Positions 1-5,872 of a stretch of DNA of 5,872 nt are shown here, piece by piece. The DNA is from Candidatus Zhuqueibacterota bacterium. GTDB lineage: Bacteria; Zhuqueibacterota; Zhuqueibacteria; Thermofontimicrobiales; Thiofontviventaceae. The stretch lies in NCBI GenBank assembly GCA_014729735.1, contig WJJN01000030.1, forward strand, positions 1 to 5,872, in the 5' to 3' direction. The stretch's first letter is position 1. Each line of letters begins with the position of its first letter. Made by a program: the position numbers and the translations under genes. The notes below the pieces were generated by a model. That model searched no databases and was not told the DNA's origin. It saw nothing but the letters and a program-made list of their open reading frames with translations.

Positions 1-588
1 ATTCAATTCTCTGCCGCCAATGTCCAGCATTCCCGTCATTCCGAAATTCGTGTAATCCGTATAAAATTCACCGGTCAATTTTTGAACGATGAATTCGTTG
101 AGCAGCGGAAATGCGTGCGCCCTTCTATAAATTTCCGGCAGATAATTCTTTAACCACAGTAATTTTGAAGAATAGAGCATCGGCGACGGACGCCTGTAGC
201 CCATTTTCAATGGAATATTCTTGATCGACTGCGAAAGAAAATCAGCCTCGTCCCCGGCGCGTGTATCGAGCCAGCTAATCCCGGTAATCATTGGCTTGAA
301 GTCACGATCCACCGGCACGAAGGTTTGCGCCTGACTGGTGATAATCAACGCTTCTGGTCGGCATCTCTTTGCCGCAGCTTCCCCGATGATATGCCTGATC
401 AGCGCAGAACATGTTTGAATTGCAGCCTCGAAATCAATTTCGATCAAACCGGAGTGTTTCTGCAACTGCACGTCATGTTTGCACGCGGCAACAATATTCA
501 ATGCGTCCGAGACCAGACCGCATTTAAAAGCACTCGTGCCGAGATCGAGAACAATGACTACGGAGCCTTTTTTAATTTTATTCCTCAT
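1..588 (-). CDS. FGGY-family carbohydrate kinase, N-terminal part (runs off the window)
   Basis: This is a cytoplasmic ATP-dependent kinase of the FGGY family (xylulokinase, glycerol kinase, LsrK and relatives), which phosphorylate sugars, ketoses or polyols. The window holds 196 in-frame codons without a stop, about the N-terminal 40% of a usual protein of roughly 480-530 residues; the ATP-binding C-terminal domain lies beyond position 1. Visible signatures are the phosphate-binding strand DLGTS (residues 15-19), the sugar-side SQAQ (85-88), WLDTR (106-110), SKLLWLK near 141-147, and the LTGE...TDYTN stretch (171-181) ending in a GMLDI-like segment, all in the usual FGGY order. The start ATG overlaps the aldolase stop as TAATG. 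No clear Shine-Dalgarno precedes it, so translation is probably coupled to the aldolase. The pairing suggests that this kinase makes the phosphorylated substrate of the aldolase. The family is secure; the substrate is unknown. Motifs look closer to xylulokinase-like members than to LsrK. Confidence 0.9.
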   Translation of the reverse strand, partial: MRNKIKKGSVVIVLDLGTSAFKCGLVSDALNIVAACKHDVQLQKHSGLIEIDFEAAIQTCSALIRHIIGEAAAKRCRPEALIITSQAQTFVPVDRDFKPMITGISWLDTRAGDEADFLSQSIKNIPLKMGYRRPSPMLYSSKLLWLKNYLPEIYRRAHAFPLLNEFIVQKLTGEFYTDYTNFGMTGMLDIGGRELN

Positions 589-590
589 TA
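586..590 (-). other. TAATG stop/start overlap between aldolase and kinase genes
   Basis: On the minus strand the aldolase stop TAA (590-588) shares its last A with the kinase start ATG (588-586). The bases just upstream are AT-rich and show no GGAG-like site. This arrangement usually means that the terminating ribosome reinitiates, tying kinase output to aldolase output. The overlap is seen directly; the coupling is inferred. Confidence 0.8.
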
Positions 591-1418
591 TTTTAGAAAT
601 TTCGTTGCGTCTCTCGCAGACAAATTCTCATGAACCACAGCCATAAGCGCTCTGGTAATCGCTGCCGGATTCTGGTGCTGAATGATATTCCTGCCGTACA
701 CAATCCCAGCCGCGCCCTGTTTCATCAGCGCTTCCGTGCGCTCCAGTATAACCTCATCCGAGACCTTGCCGCCCCCGCGCACGAGCACCGGAATCCTGCC
801 TGCTGTTTCGATCACCTTATGATATACATCGATATTTTCGGTCGGATCAGCTTTGATAATATCTGCCCCAAGCTCCACCGCCTGCCGTACAAGCGGGATG
901 ATTTTATCGGGATTGCCATCCACCGTGTAGCCGCCGGCTTTGTCCGCGGATTGAAACACCAGCGGTTCCACCATCAGCGGCATGGAATATTCGTCGCAGA
1001 ACGGCTTGATTTTCAGGATATTTTGAATACAATGATCCGCGACCACCGGCTGCCCCGGGATATTGAACAAATTGACGACAACGCAGCTCGCATCCAGTTT
1101 CAGCGCCTGCTCCACCGGCTGCTCGATCATCCGGCTGAACAGATGATCCGGGATCGACTTTCCGTAAACATTGGCGATGTCCGTGCGCAGTACCAGTCCG
1201 GGCTTGTCTCTGCCGGGAATAGATTGTAGGTAATGCGCCTGCCCGACCGTGAGCTGCACGGCATCGGGTCCGGCTTCCACCACGACCTGAATCGCCTGTT
1301 GAATATTTTCGATTCCCTTTAAAAACGACGCTTCATTAAAAAAACCATGATCGATCGCCACATTGAAACAGCGATTGGATTTTGCATTGAAAATCCGGTT
1401 CAAACGATATTGTTTCAT
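588..1418 (-). CDS. Class I aldolase of the DhnA/DeoC/LsrF-like family
   Basis: This 276-residue TIM-barrel enzyme belongs to the family of DhnA-type fructose-bisphosphate aldolases and LsrF, which form or break C-C bonds of phosphorylated sugars or diketones through a lysine Schiff base. It carries the N-terminal RLNRIFN block (5-11), the AIDHG strand (21-25), the Schiff-base lysine Lys189 in ADIIKADPT, the phosphate-binding loop VRGGGK (213-218) and the family-typical YGRNIIQ (241-247). The start block, the GRNI segment and the following VVHEN resemble E. coli LsrF as recalled. Length is usual for the family and no key residue is missing. The ATG lies 8 bases after an AGGA (1430-1427) in a 21-base gap behind the aminotransferase gene, and the stop overlaps the kinase start. 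It probably cleaves the kinase product. The exact substrate cannot be read; fructose-bisphosphate, a deoxy-ketose phosphate or an LsrF-like diketone phosphate are all possible. Confidence 0.92.
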   Translation of the reverse strand: MKQYRLNRIFNAKSNRCFNVAIDHGFFNEASFLKGIENIQQAIQVVVEAGPDAVQLTVGQAHYLQSIPGRDKPGLVLRTDIANVYGKSIPDHLFSRMIEQPVEQALKLDASCVVVNLFNIPGQPVVADHCIQNILKIKPFCDEYSMPLMVEPLVFQSADKAGGYTVDGNPDKIIPLVRQAVELGADIIKADPTENIDVYHKVIETAGRIPVLVRGGGKVSDEVILERTEALMKQGAAGIVYGRNIIQHQNPAAITRALMAVVHENLSARDATKFLK

Positions 1419-1439
1419 TTTCTTATTCCTTGTAAATCA

Positions 1440-2852
1440 TTATACATAATGATATTCACGTTCCACTTCTGAAATAGAGTCCTCAATAATATCCATTCCC
1501 AGCGCGGCATGTTTTTCATCCATAATGAGTGGCGGGGACATGCGCAAAATATGTCCTGCCGGAATCCATGCCAGTCCTTTACGAAAGGCTTTCTGATAAA
1601 CCAGTTTGCCCGCTTCGTTGAACGGTTCTTTGGATTGTTTATCTTTCACCAGCTCGAGACCGAGCAGGAATCCCTTGCCCTTCACATCGCCAACGATGGG
1701 ATGATCTTCTTTCATCTGGTGCATCCGTTTCTGAAAATAGCCGCTAACCCGCTGCACATTTTCGAGGATTTCCTCATCTTCTATCACTTCGATGGAAGCG
1801 AGCGCCGCCGCACACGCCATTGGATTTCCGCCATAACTCGATGACGCTGAAATCCGATCCAGCGCCTCGGCATACTCCTCTCTGACGATCATTGCCGTTA
1901 CCGGGAATCCGTTTCCAAAAGATTTTCCAAATGTGACGATATCCGGAACGACATCCCAGTGACTCATGCACAGCCACTCGCCGGTTCTGCCCATACCGGT
2001 GAGTACCTCGTCGGCAAAAAGCAGGATTCCTCGTTCATCACAAAACTTCCTCAACTTCGGGAAAAAGTCATCCGGCGGGAAAATCGATCCGCCCCAGCCC
2101 TGCGCCGGTTCAAGTACGAACGACGCCACATTGCCGACAGTCGCTTCCTTGATGAATTCATCATAAAACCGGAGATAGCGTTCAGTATCCACAGAACCAT
2201 CGGCTCTGGCAAATGTCGGTCGATATGGATTCGGATGAGGAACCATGTAGAATCCCGGCGCCCGGGTGGGACCGTAACTCAACACGTCTCCCCGAAACAT
2301 TTGCGCGCAGCTCACCGCACCCATAGTTTTGCCATGAAAATCCCGGTAACAGGAAAGAAACTCATGCTTTCCCGTAATTGCCCGCGCTGCCCGCAATCCG
2401 GCTTCCACCGCTGTCGCGCCATCGCTGTACAACTGAACAGCGTTCAAATGCCCCGGAAGCACATCGACTAATTTTTCCAGCAGCTTTTGCTTGACAGGCG
2501 TGGTAAAATCATGGCAATTCATTAATTTATTCGTCCATTTATTTATCGCTTCTGTAATTTTGGGGTGACAATGCCCCAGGGACGTCACATAAATTCCTGA
2601 TGAAAAATCAAGGTATTTATTTCCATCAACATCCGTTAATGTAATCCCATATCCCTCATCAAAACATACCGGGAAAAGTTTTACCTGCGAGCTCAATCCC
2701 CGCATAAACTTACGGGTTTTATCATATACTCTTTTTGATTGTGGTCCTGGTGGTTCCGTGACAATGTTAGGTATGCCTGCGGCTGCCTCCTTCCACCAGT
2801 CTTTTGTATGGATAGTTATTTTTTCCTCAACGAAATCATGTACGTGTTGCAC
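1440..2852 (-). CDS. Class III PLP-dependent aminotransferase (GABA/omega-amino-acid aminotransferase type)
   Basis: This 470-residue cytoplasmic enzyme moves an amino group, typically from an omega- or amino-sugar-type donor to a keto acid. All class III landmarks are present: N-terminal EPPGPQSKR (33-41) as in GABA-aminotransferase-like proteins, DVDGNKYLDFSSG (74-86), the PLP-phosphate loop SDGATAVE (143-150), RDFHGKT (170-176) with the ring-stacking position, Asp281 in FADEVLTGMGRTG for the pyridine nitrogen, Lys310 in FGKSFGNGFP for the internal aldimine, SYGGNPMACAAAL (339-351), and RMSPPLI (437-443) near the carboxylate-binding site. The start is GTG at 2852, chosen because GGAGG stands 6 bases upstream and the next in-frame ATG is residue 50, already inside the conserved domain. 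It lies 27 bases after the sulfatase stop. Automatic labels such as 4-aminobutyrate, acetylornithine or taurine aminotransferase are all plausible; the context instead suggests deamination of the operon's own substrate. Confidence 0.93.
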   Translation of the reverse strand: MQHVHDFVEEKITIHTKDWWKEAAAGIPNIVTEPPGPQSKRVYDKTRKFMRGLSSQVKLFPVCFDEGYGITLTDVDGNKYLDFSSGIYVTSLGHCHPKITEAINKWTNKLMNCHDFTTPVKQKLLEKLVDVLPGHLNAVQLYSDGATAVEAGLRAARAITGKHEFLSCYRDFHGKTMGAVSCAQMFRGDVLSYGPTRAPGFYMVPHPNPYRPTFARADGSVDTERYLRFYDEFIKEATVGNVASFVLEPAQGWGGSIFPPDDFFPKLRKFCDERGILLFADEVLTGMGRTGEWLCMSHWDVVPDIVTFGKSFGNGFPVTAMIVREEYAEALDRISASSSYGGNPMACAAALASIEVIEDEEILENVQRVSGYFQKRMHQMKEDHPIVGDVKGKGFLLGLELVKDKQSKEPFNEAGKLVYQKAFRKGLAWIPAGHILRMSPPLIMDEKHAALGMDIIEDSISEVEREYHYV

Positions 2853-2858
2853 TGGTAA

Positions 2859-2863
2859 CCTCC
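2859..2863 (-). promoter_or_regulatory. Strong ribosome binding site (GGAGG) for the GTG-started aminotransferase
   Basis: The minus strand reads GGAGG followed by six bases and then GTG at 2852. This is the strongest Shine-Dalgarno match in the window and it fixes the GTG as the start, since no in-frame ATG lies near it. The strong site may offset the weaker start codon. Confidence 0.8.
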
Positions 2864-2879
2864 GTGTATTTTAGAAAAA

Positions 2880-4256
2880 TCATGCTTTGTTTTCCGCATC
2901 CATTTCAAACTGATTTACCATTTCTTTTTTGAGTTCCTCTACTATCTGCATATTTTCATTGGCGAGATCGTATTCTTCATACGGATCATCCGCGAGGTTA
3001 TATAATTCGCTGGTCCCCGCCACCGGAGTCTCGCCATTATGTATTAATTTCCAATCACCCTTTCGAAGCGCAACCTGATTTCTGGTGCGCCAGTATAAAA
3101 CCCGCTTTGACAGATACTCGTTTTGTTTTAAAACGGATTCAAGATTCATTCCTTCTATTTTTGCGCCATCCGGCGTTCCAATGCCCGCAATCGACGCTAA
3201 TGTCGGGAAAAGATCATTAACACTAATTACTTCATTCACCTTTTTCGAACCGAGCTTTCCTTTCCAATGAATTATCGCCGGGACCCGGATGCCTCCTTCA
3301 TAAAGATCGGTTTTCCAGCCCCGCAACGGACTGTTGTTGCCGAGCATGTCATTGGGTCCGTGTTTCAAATCATATTCAAATGACGGATTCCACTGTTTTT
3401 GTCCGCCGTTATCGCTCATGAAAATGACAATGGTGTTGTCCGCTATTTTCAATTCGTCCAGCGTATTCAGAATGCGCCCCATGGCATCATCCATGTGTGT
3501 CATGGAAGCGGCAAAGGTTTTGCGAGATTCATTTTCGATTTTATTATTGTACGGCTCGATCCACTTTTCCTCTTCCTGTAAAGGATAATGTGGCACTGTA
3601 AACGGTACATACAGCAAAAACGGTTTTGTTTTCGCCCGAATATTTTTAATAAATCGAATCGCTTCATCCGCGATGAGATCCGTTGCATGCCCCTCTTCAT
3701 CGATAAACTCGCCGTTCCGATGCCAGCTTTTGTCGCCGTTTTTATACCGATGTGTGTATTGATCGATTTGCCCATGCAATGAACCGTACGCATGATCAAA
3801 ACCGTATTGGTTGGGTCCCACCTCGGGACGCAATCCCAGATGCCATTTTCCGGTGATGGCTGTTTCATAGCCATGCTGATGAAACCATTCTGCAAGTGTC
3901 GGCGCATCTTTTGGCAATGCCTGCGTGCTTCTCATGGCAATAGGTCCCAATATCCCGAACCGGCTCGGATATCGCCCCGTAAGTAAAGATGCCCGGGTCG
4001 GCGAACAGGTGGGAGAAACATAGAATTGATCGAGCTCCACACCTTCTTCCGCCAGCAGATCAATCACCGGCGTGTGAATTTCAGAGCCGTGATAGCCAAC
4101 ATCTTTCCAGCCGGCATCGTCTGCGACAAATATCACGATATTCGGCTTCTCTCCCGCTTCCTTATCGCATGTGAGATTCACAGCGCCAGCGGCAAAAGCC
4201 GACAGACCGATCCCGGAGTATTTTAAAAATGTGCGCCGGTTTAATTTACGAGTCAT
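2880..4256 (-). CDS. Tat-exported type I (formylglycine) sulfatase, arylsulfatase/GalNAc-sulfatase-like
   Basis: This 458-residue sulfatase hydrolyses sulfate esters, probably from a carbohydrate, outside the cytoplasm. The N-terminus is a twin-arginine signal: RRTFLK (7-12), then a hydrophobic stretch to about residue 28; Cys30 follows in NLTC, which is not a good lipobox. Metal ligands Asp46/Asp47 sit in VADDAGW. The active-site motif CSPTRASLLTGR (84-95) matches CxPxRAxxxTG, so Cys84 should be converted to formylglycine by a maturation enzyme not in this window. GKWHLG (136-141), PHYPL (222-226), SDNGG (281-285) with Asp282/Asn283, and GWKTDLYEGG (313-322) complete the site. The DVGYHGSEIHTP region recalls the arylsulfatase B/GALNS-like branch, hinting at sulfated amino sugars, but sulfatase specificity is hard to read from motifs. 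The ATG has AAAGGA (4269-4264) 7 bases upstream, in a 25-base gap after the transporter gene. The frame is intact and of normal length. Confidence 0.94.
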   Translation of the reverse strand: MTRKLNRRTFLKYSGIGLSAFAAGAVNLTCDKEAGEKPNIVIFVADDAGWKDVGYHGSEIHTPVIDLLAEEGVELDQFYVSPTCSPTRASLLTGRYPSRFGILGPIAMRSTQALPKDAPTLAEWFHQHGYETAITGKWHLGLRPEVGPNQYGFDHAYGSLHGQIDQYTHRYKNGDKSWHRNGEFIDEEGHATDLIADEAIRFIKNIRAKTKPFLLYVPFTVPHYPLQEEEKWIEPYNNKIENESRKTFAASMTHMDDAMGRILNTLDELKIADNTIVIFMSDNGGQKQWNPSFEYDLKHGPNDMLGNNSPLRGWKTDLYEGGIRVPAIIHWKGKLGSKKVNEVISVNDLFPTLASIAGIGTPDGAKIEGMNLESVLKQNEYLSKRVLYWRTRNQVALRKGDWKLIHNGETPVAGTSELYNLADDPYEEYDLANENMQIVEELKKEMVNQFEMDAENKA

Positions 4257-4281
4257 TGAATTGTCCTTTTATAAAAATCAT

Positions 4282-5529
4282 TTACAAAATCCCCACCTGC
4301 TGTAACAATTCCATAATAGCCAGGTAGGTCGTCATCAATGAGAATAATACCACAGCAGCAAGTCCGACATTCATCTTTTTATCCGCTGTATGTTCGTTCA
4401 TTAAGTTCTTTCGATTGATAAGGATCAGAATCGGAATCACCACTGCCGGCAGAATACACGCCTGAAACGCCTGTGAGAAAATCATCAGTGCCGGCGGACG
4501 CTGTTCAAGAAATTGCATTCCAAAGCAAAACAATATCCCGGCAAGTCCCAGGATCCTGAAAAGCGGCGAATGAATATCCCGGGGTCTGCCGGTATAATCG
4601 CTGATCAGCCAGGGAGCAATGAGAATAATCGGAAATACTGTGGACAGACCTGCGCCTGTCACTCCTAAAATCAGAATAAAAGCGGCAAATTTTCCACCGA
4701 TGGGCTGAAACAGCTCGATCATTTCGATGGTATTGTCCAGTTTCAATCCCATGATATGCAACGTACCGGCAGAGACCGCCATGATGACGCCGCTGAGAAA
4801 AAGCATCATGCTGGCAGATACCAGCGCGTCTCTTTTCTCACCTTTCAAATTTTTAATGGTCCAGCCCTTTTCAGTCACGACGATACTGCGAATCACGAAA
4901 ACCGCCGCAGAACATGTGGTGCCTGCCATCGCGGCTACCAGTCCGAAGGCGCCGGGTGTTTGAGGAATCCTGGGCACCAGTCCACTGACAATGACGGAAA
5001 TACTCGGTTTTACCATGAAAAATACTATGATAAAACAAATTCCCATCAGGATCACAAACACGGTCAGCACTTTTTCAAAAAGTTGATATCGCCCATGCCA
5101 GAAAAGCCAGTAGAGTCCGATCACCAGAACCACGGTAATCCAGAGTGTGCTGAAACCGGTACCGCCGAATAAAAGCCGGGAGCCTTCCTGCAGCAAATCA
5201 GCGACAATGCCCATGATGCCCATCAGCGCCAGAATTTCACCGATGATCAACGCGATCATGATGTAAATCGCAAGTGGTCTGCCAAATCGAAAATTCGATT
5301 TGAAATTGAACAACGCGGTATTCCCAGTTACCAGGGTCACCTGTCCGTAAGCGACCATCAAAATGTACGTAAAAATACACGATAGCACCAGCGCCCAGAA
5401 TAATGACATCCCATGTTCTGCCCCGGATTTTGCCATGGTAGTGACAGAGCCGGTTCCGATATTGTAGCCGATCAGAAATAAGCCAGGTCCGACTGCACTT
5501 AAGAAGAGTAATATCTTTTTAAATTTCAT
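4282..5529 (-). CDS. Nramp-superfamily transporter lacking the canonical metal-binding motifs
   Basis: This 415-residue inner-membrane protein has about 11 hydrophobic helices (roughly 5-24, 41-65, 85-112, 128-145, 151-172, 193-217, 235-258, 279-306, 325-341, 346-372, 387-410), the Nramp fold and length. Family marks include the opening GPGLFLIG (14-21) and the TM10 segment around FSQAFQACILPAVVIPILIL (351-370) followed by NRKNLMN. Classic Nramp metal carriers have DPGN in helix 1 and MPH in helix 6. Here helix 1 reads NIGTGSVTT (23-31), which aligns Gly and Ser at the Asp and Asn ligand positions, and helix 6 reads AMAGTTCSAAVFVIRS (200-215) without the ligand methionine. It may therefore not carry Mn/Fe; in this operon it could import the organic substrate or a desulfated product. 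The ATG has GGAG 6 bases upstream, 16 bases after the deaminase stop. Database labels will probably say divalent metal transporter, which should be treated with caution. Confidence 0.85.
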   Translation of the reverse strand: MKFKKILLFLSAVGPGLFLIGYNIGTGSVTTMAKSGAEHGMSLFWALVLSCIFTYILMVAYGQVTLVTGNTALFNFKSNFRFGRPLAIYIMIALIIGEILALMGIMGIVADLLQEGSRLLFGGTGFSTLWITVVLVIGLYWLFWHGRYQLFEKVLTVFVILMGICFIIVFFMVKPSISVIVSGLVPRIPQTPGAFGLVAAMAGTTCSAAVFVIRSIVVTEKGWTIKNLKGEKRDALVSASMMLFLSGVIMAVSAGTLHIMGLKLDNTIEMIELFQPIGGKFAAFILILGVTGAGLSTVFPIILIAPWLISDYTGRPRDIHSPLFRILGLAGILFCFGMQFLEQRPPALMIFSQAFQACILPAVVIPILILINRKNLMNEHTADKKMNVGLAAVVLFSLMTTYLAIMELLQQVGIL

Positions 5530-5545
5530 TTAAATCTCCATTCAA

Positions 5546-5872
5546 TCAGATGGTTAATTTCGACGCTGATCCCGGATCCAGAAACAATACCGTATCAGGA
5601 TGCGTGCGCAGAATTGTTGCCGGACAGGAAGTATCGACAGGACTATTTAGGGTGTTATAAACTGCGTCCGCTTTCCGCTTGTCAGGCACGACACAGGAAA
5701 TGGCTTTGCAATTCATGATTGCCGGAATCGTCAAGCTCAGCGCACGCGTGGGCACATCCTCGAAGGTCTTGAACCAGCCTTCTCCCATCTGCTGACGCCG
5801 GCAGGCATCATCCAGTTCCACCACTTTCACCAGCCTGGGATCGTTGAAATCAGCGACCGGCGGGTCATTAAA
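5546..5872 (-). CDS. NagB-like glucosamine/galactosamine-6-phosphate deaminase/isomerase, C-terminal 108 residues (start outside the window)
   Basis: The reading frame enters from the right edge and ends at TGA (5548-5546). The first visible residues, FNDPPVADFNDPR, correspond to the stretch just after the catalytic Asp-Gly-His loop of NagB-type proteins (E. coli: GHIAFNEP), so the catalytic residues lie outside the window. Next come VKVVELDDACRRQQ, a GWFKTFEDVPTRALSLTIPAI segment, a CVVPDKRKADAV turn matching the NagB helix that contacts the phosphosugar, and a C-terminal CPATILRTHPDTVLFLD, the NagB-like end. An internal GTG at 5830 is not the start, because homology continues upstream of it without a stop. 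NagB turns glucosamine-6-phosphate into fructose-6-phosphate and ammonia in the cytoplasm. This variant with FNDPPVADF belongs to a side branch whose substrate may differ. It is the most upstream gene seen, 16 bases before the transporter gene. The family is confident; the exact substrate is not. Confidence 0.85.
   Translation of the reverse strand, partial: FNDPPVADFNDPRLVKVVELDDACRRQQMGEGWFKTFEDVPTRALSLTIPAIMNCKAISCVVPDKRKADAVYNTLNSPVDTSCPATILRTHPDTVLFLDPGSASKLTI

Noticed and set aside
571..580. Run of six A (minus strand) just after the kinase start as a possible slippage or frameshift site
   Set aside because: The frame continues intact through it into the DLGTS motif, and no alternative-frame product or stimulatory structure is apparent.
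325..633. Plus-strand open frame of about 102 codons opposite the kinase start
   Set aside because: The minus strand encodes an FGGY kinase with DLGTS and WLDTR motifs; the plus-strand product resembles nothing known.
630..1229. Plus-strand open frame of about 199 codons opposite the aldolase gene
   Set aside because: The opposite strand carries an aldolase with intact catalytic motifs. The plus-strand translation has a biased His/Arg-rich composition, no recognisable domain, and is a frame shadow.
1959..2471. Plus-strand open frame of about 170 codons opposite the aminotransferase gene
   Set aside because: It is antisense to the conserved PLP-binding core, shows no domain or plausible ribosome site, and is rich in Arg/His/Pro as expected of a shadow.
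2866..2880. TAAAAT-like -10 element between the sulfatase and aminotransferase genes (possible internal promoter)
   Set aside because: No -35 match at a suitable distance could be seen, and AT-rich short gaps give such hexamers by chance.
3500..3907. Minus-strand alternative frame of about 135 codons within the sulfatase gene
   Set aside because: It lies wholly inside the sulfatase in another frame. The sulfatase frame is continuous and holds the conserved motifs, so this is not a frameshift remnant.
5546..5830. A separate 94-residue small gene starting at GTG 5830
   Set aside because: The frame is open to the window edge and the upstream residues FNDPPVADFNDP continue the NagB-like homology, so this is the tail of a longer gene.

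Overview
The window is the interior of a single operon-like cluster on the minus strand, with both ends cut by the window edge. Almost every base is coding: six genes read in the same direction with gaps of 16, 25, 27 and 21 bases and, at the last junction, a one-base stop/start overlap. No promoter, terminator, RNA gene, insertion sequence, repeat array or CRISPR was found. No intergenic stretch reaches 30 bases, so there is no gene-free region to describe.

In order of transcription (right to left) the genes are: the C-terminal part of a NagB-like glucosamine/galactosamine-6-phosphate deaminase/isomerase (5872-5546); an 11-helix Nramp-superfamily transporter without the usual metal-binding motifs (5529-4282); a Tat-exported type I sulfatase with an intact formylglycine motif (4256-2880); a class III PLP aminotransferase that starts on GTG behind a perfect GGAGG (2852-1440); a DhnA/LsrF-type class I aldolase with an intact Schiff-base lysine (1418-588); and the N-terminal part of an FGGY carbohydrate kinase (588-1).

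Together they look like a catabolic operon for a sulfated, probably amino-containing carbohydrate or related metabolite. The inferred flow is: the periplasmic sulfatase removes sulfate; the carrier (or a transporter outside the window) brings in the product; the aminotransferase and the deaminase-like enzyme remove amino groups; the kinase phosphorylates; and the aldolase cleaves the phosphorylated compound to central metabolites. The protein families are secure. The substrate and the order of steps are inference.

The organism is a bacterium of moderate GC. The sulfatase type, the NagB-like variant with its FNDPPVADF motif and the unusual Nramp branch resemble, from memory, proteins of sulfated-glycan degraders in the Bacteroidota/Calditrichota/KSB1 or Planctomycetota/Verrucomicrobiota groups. 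No taxonomic marker is present, so this is a weak suggestion.
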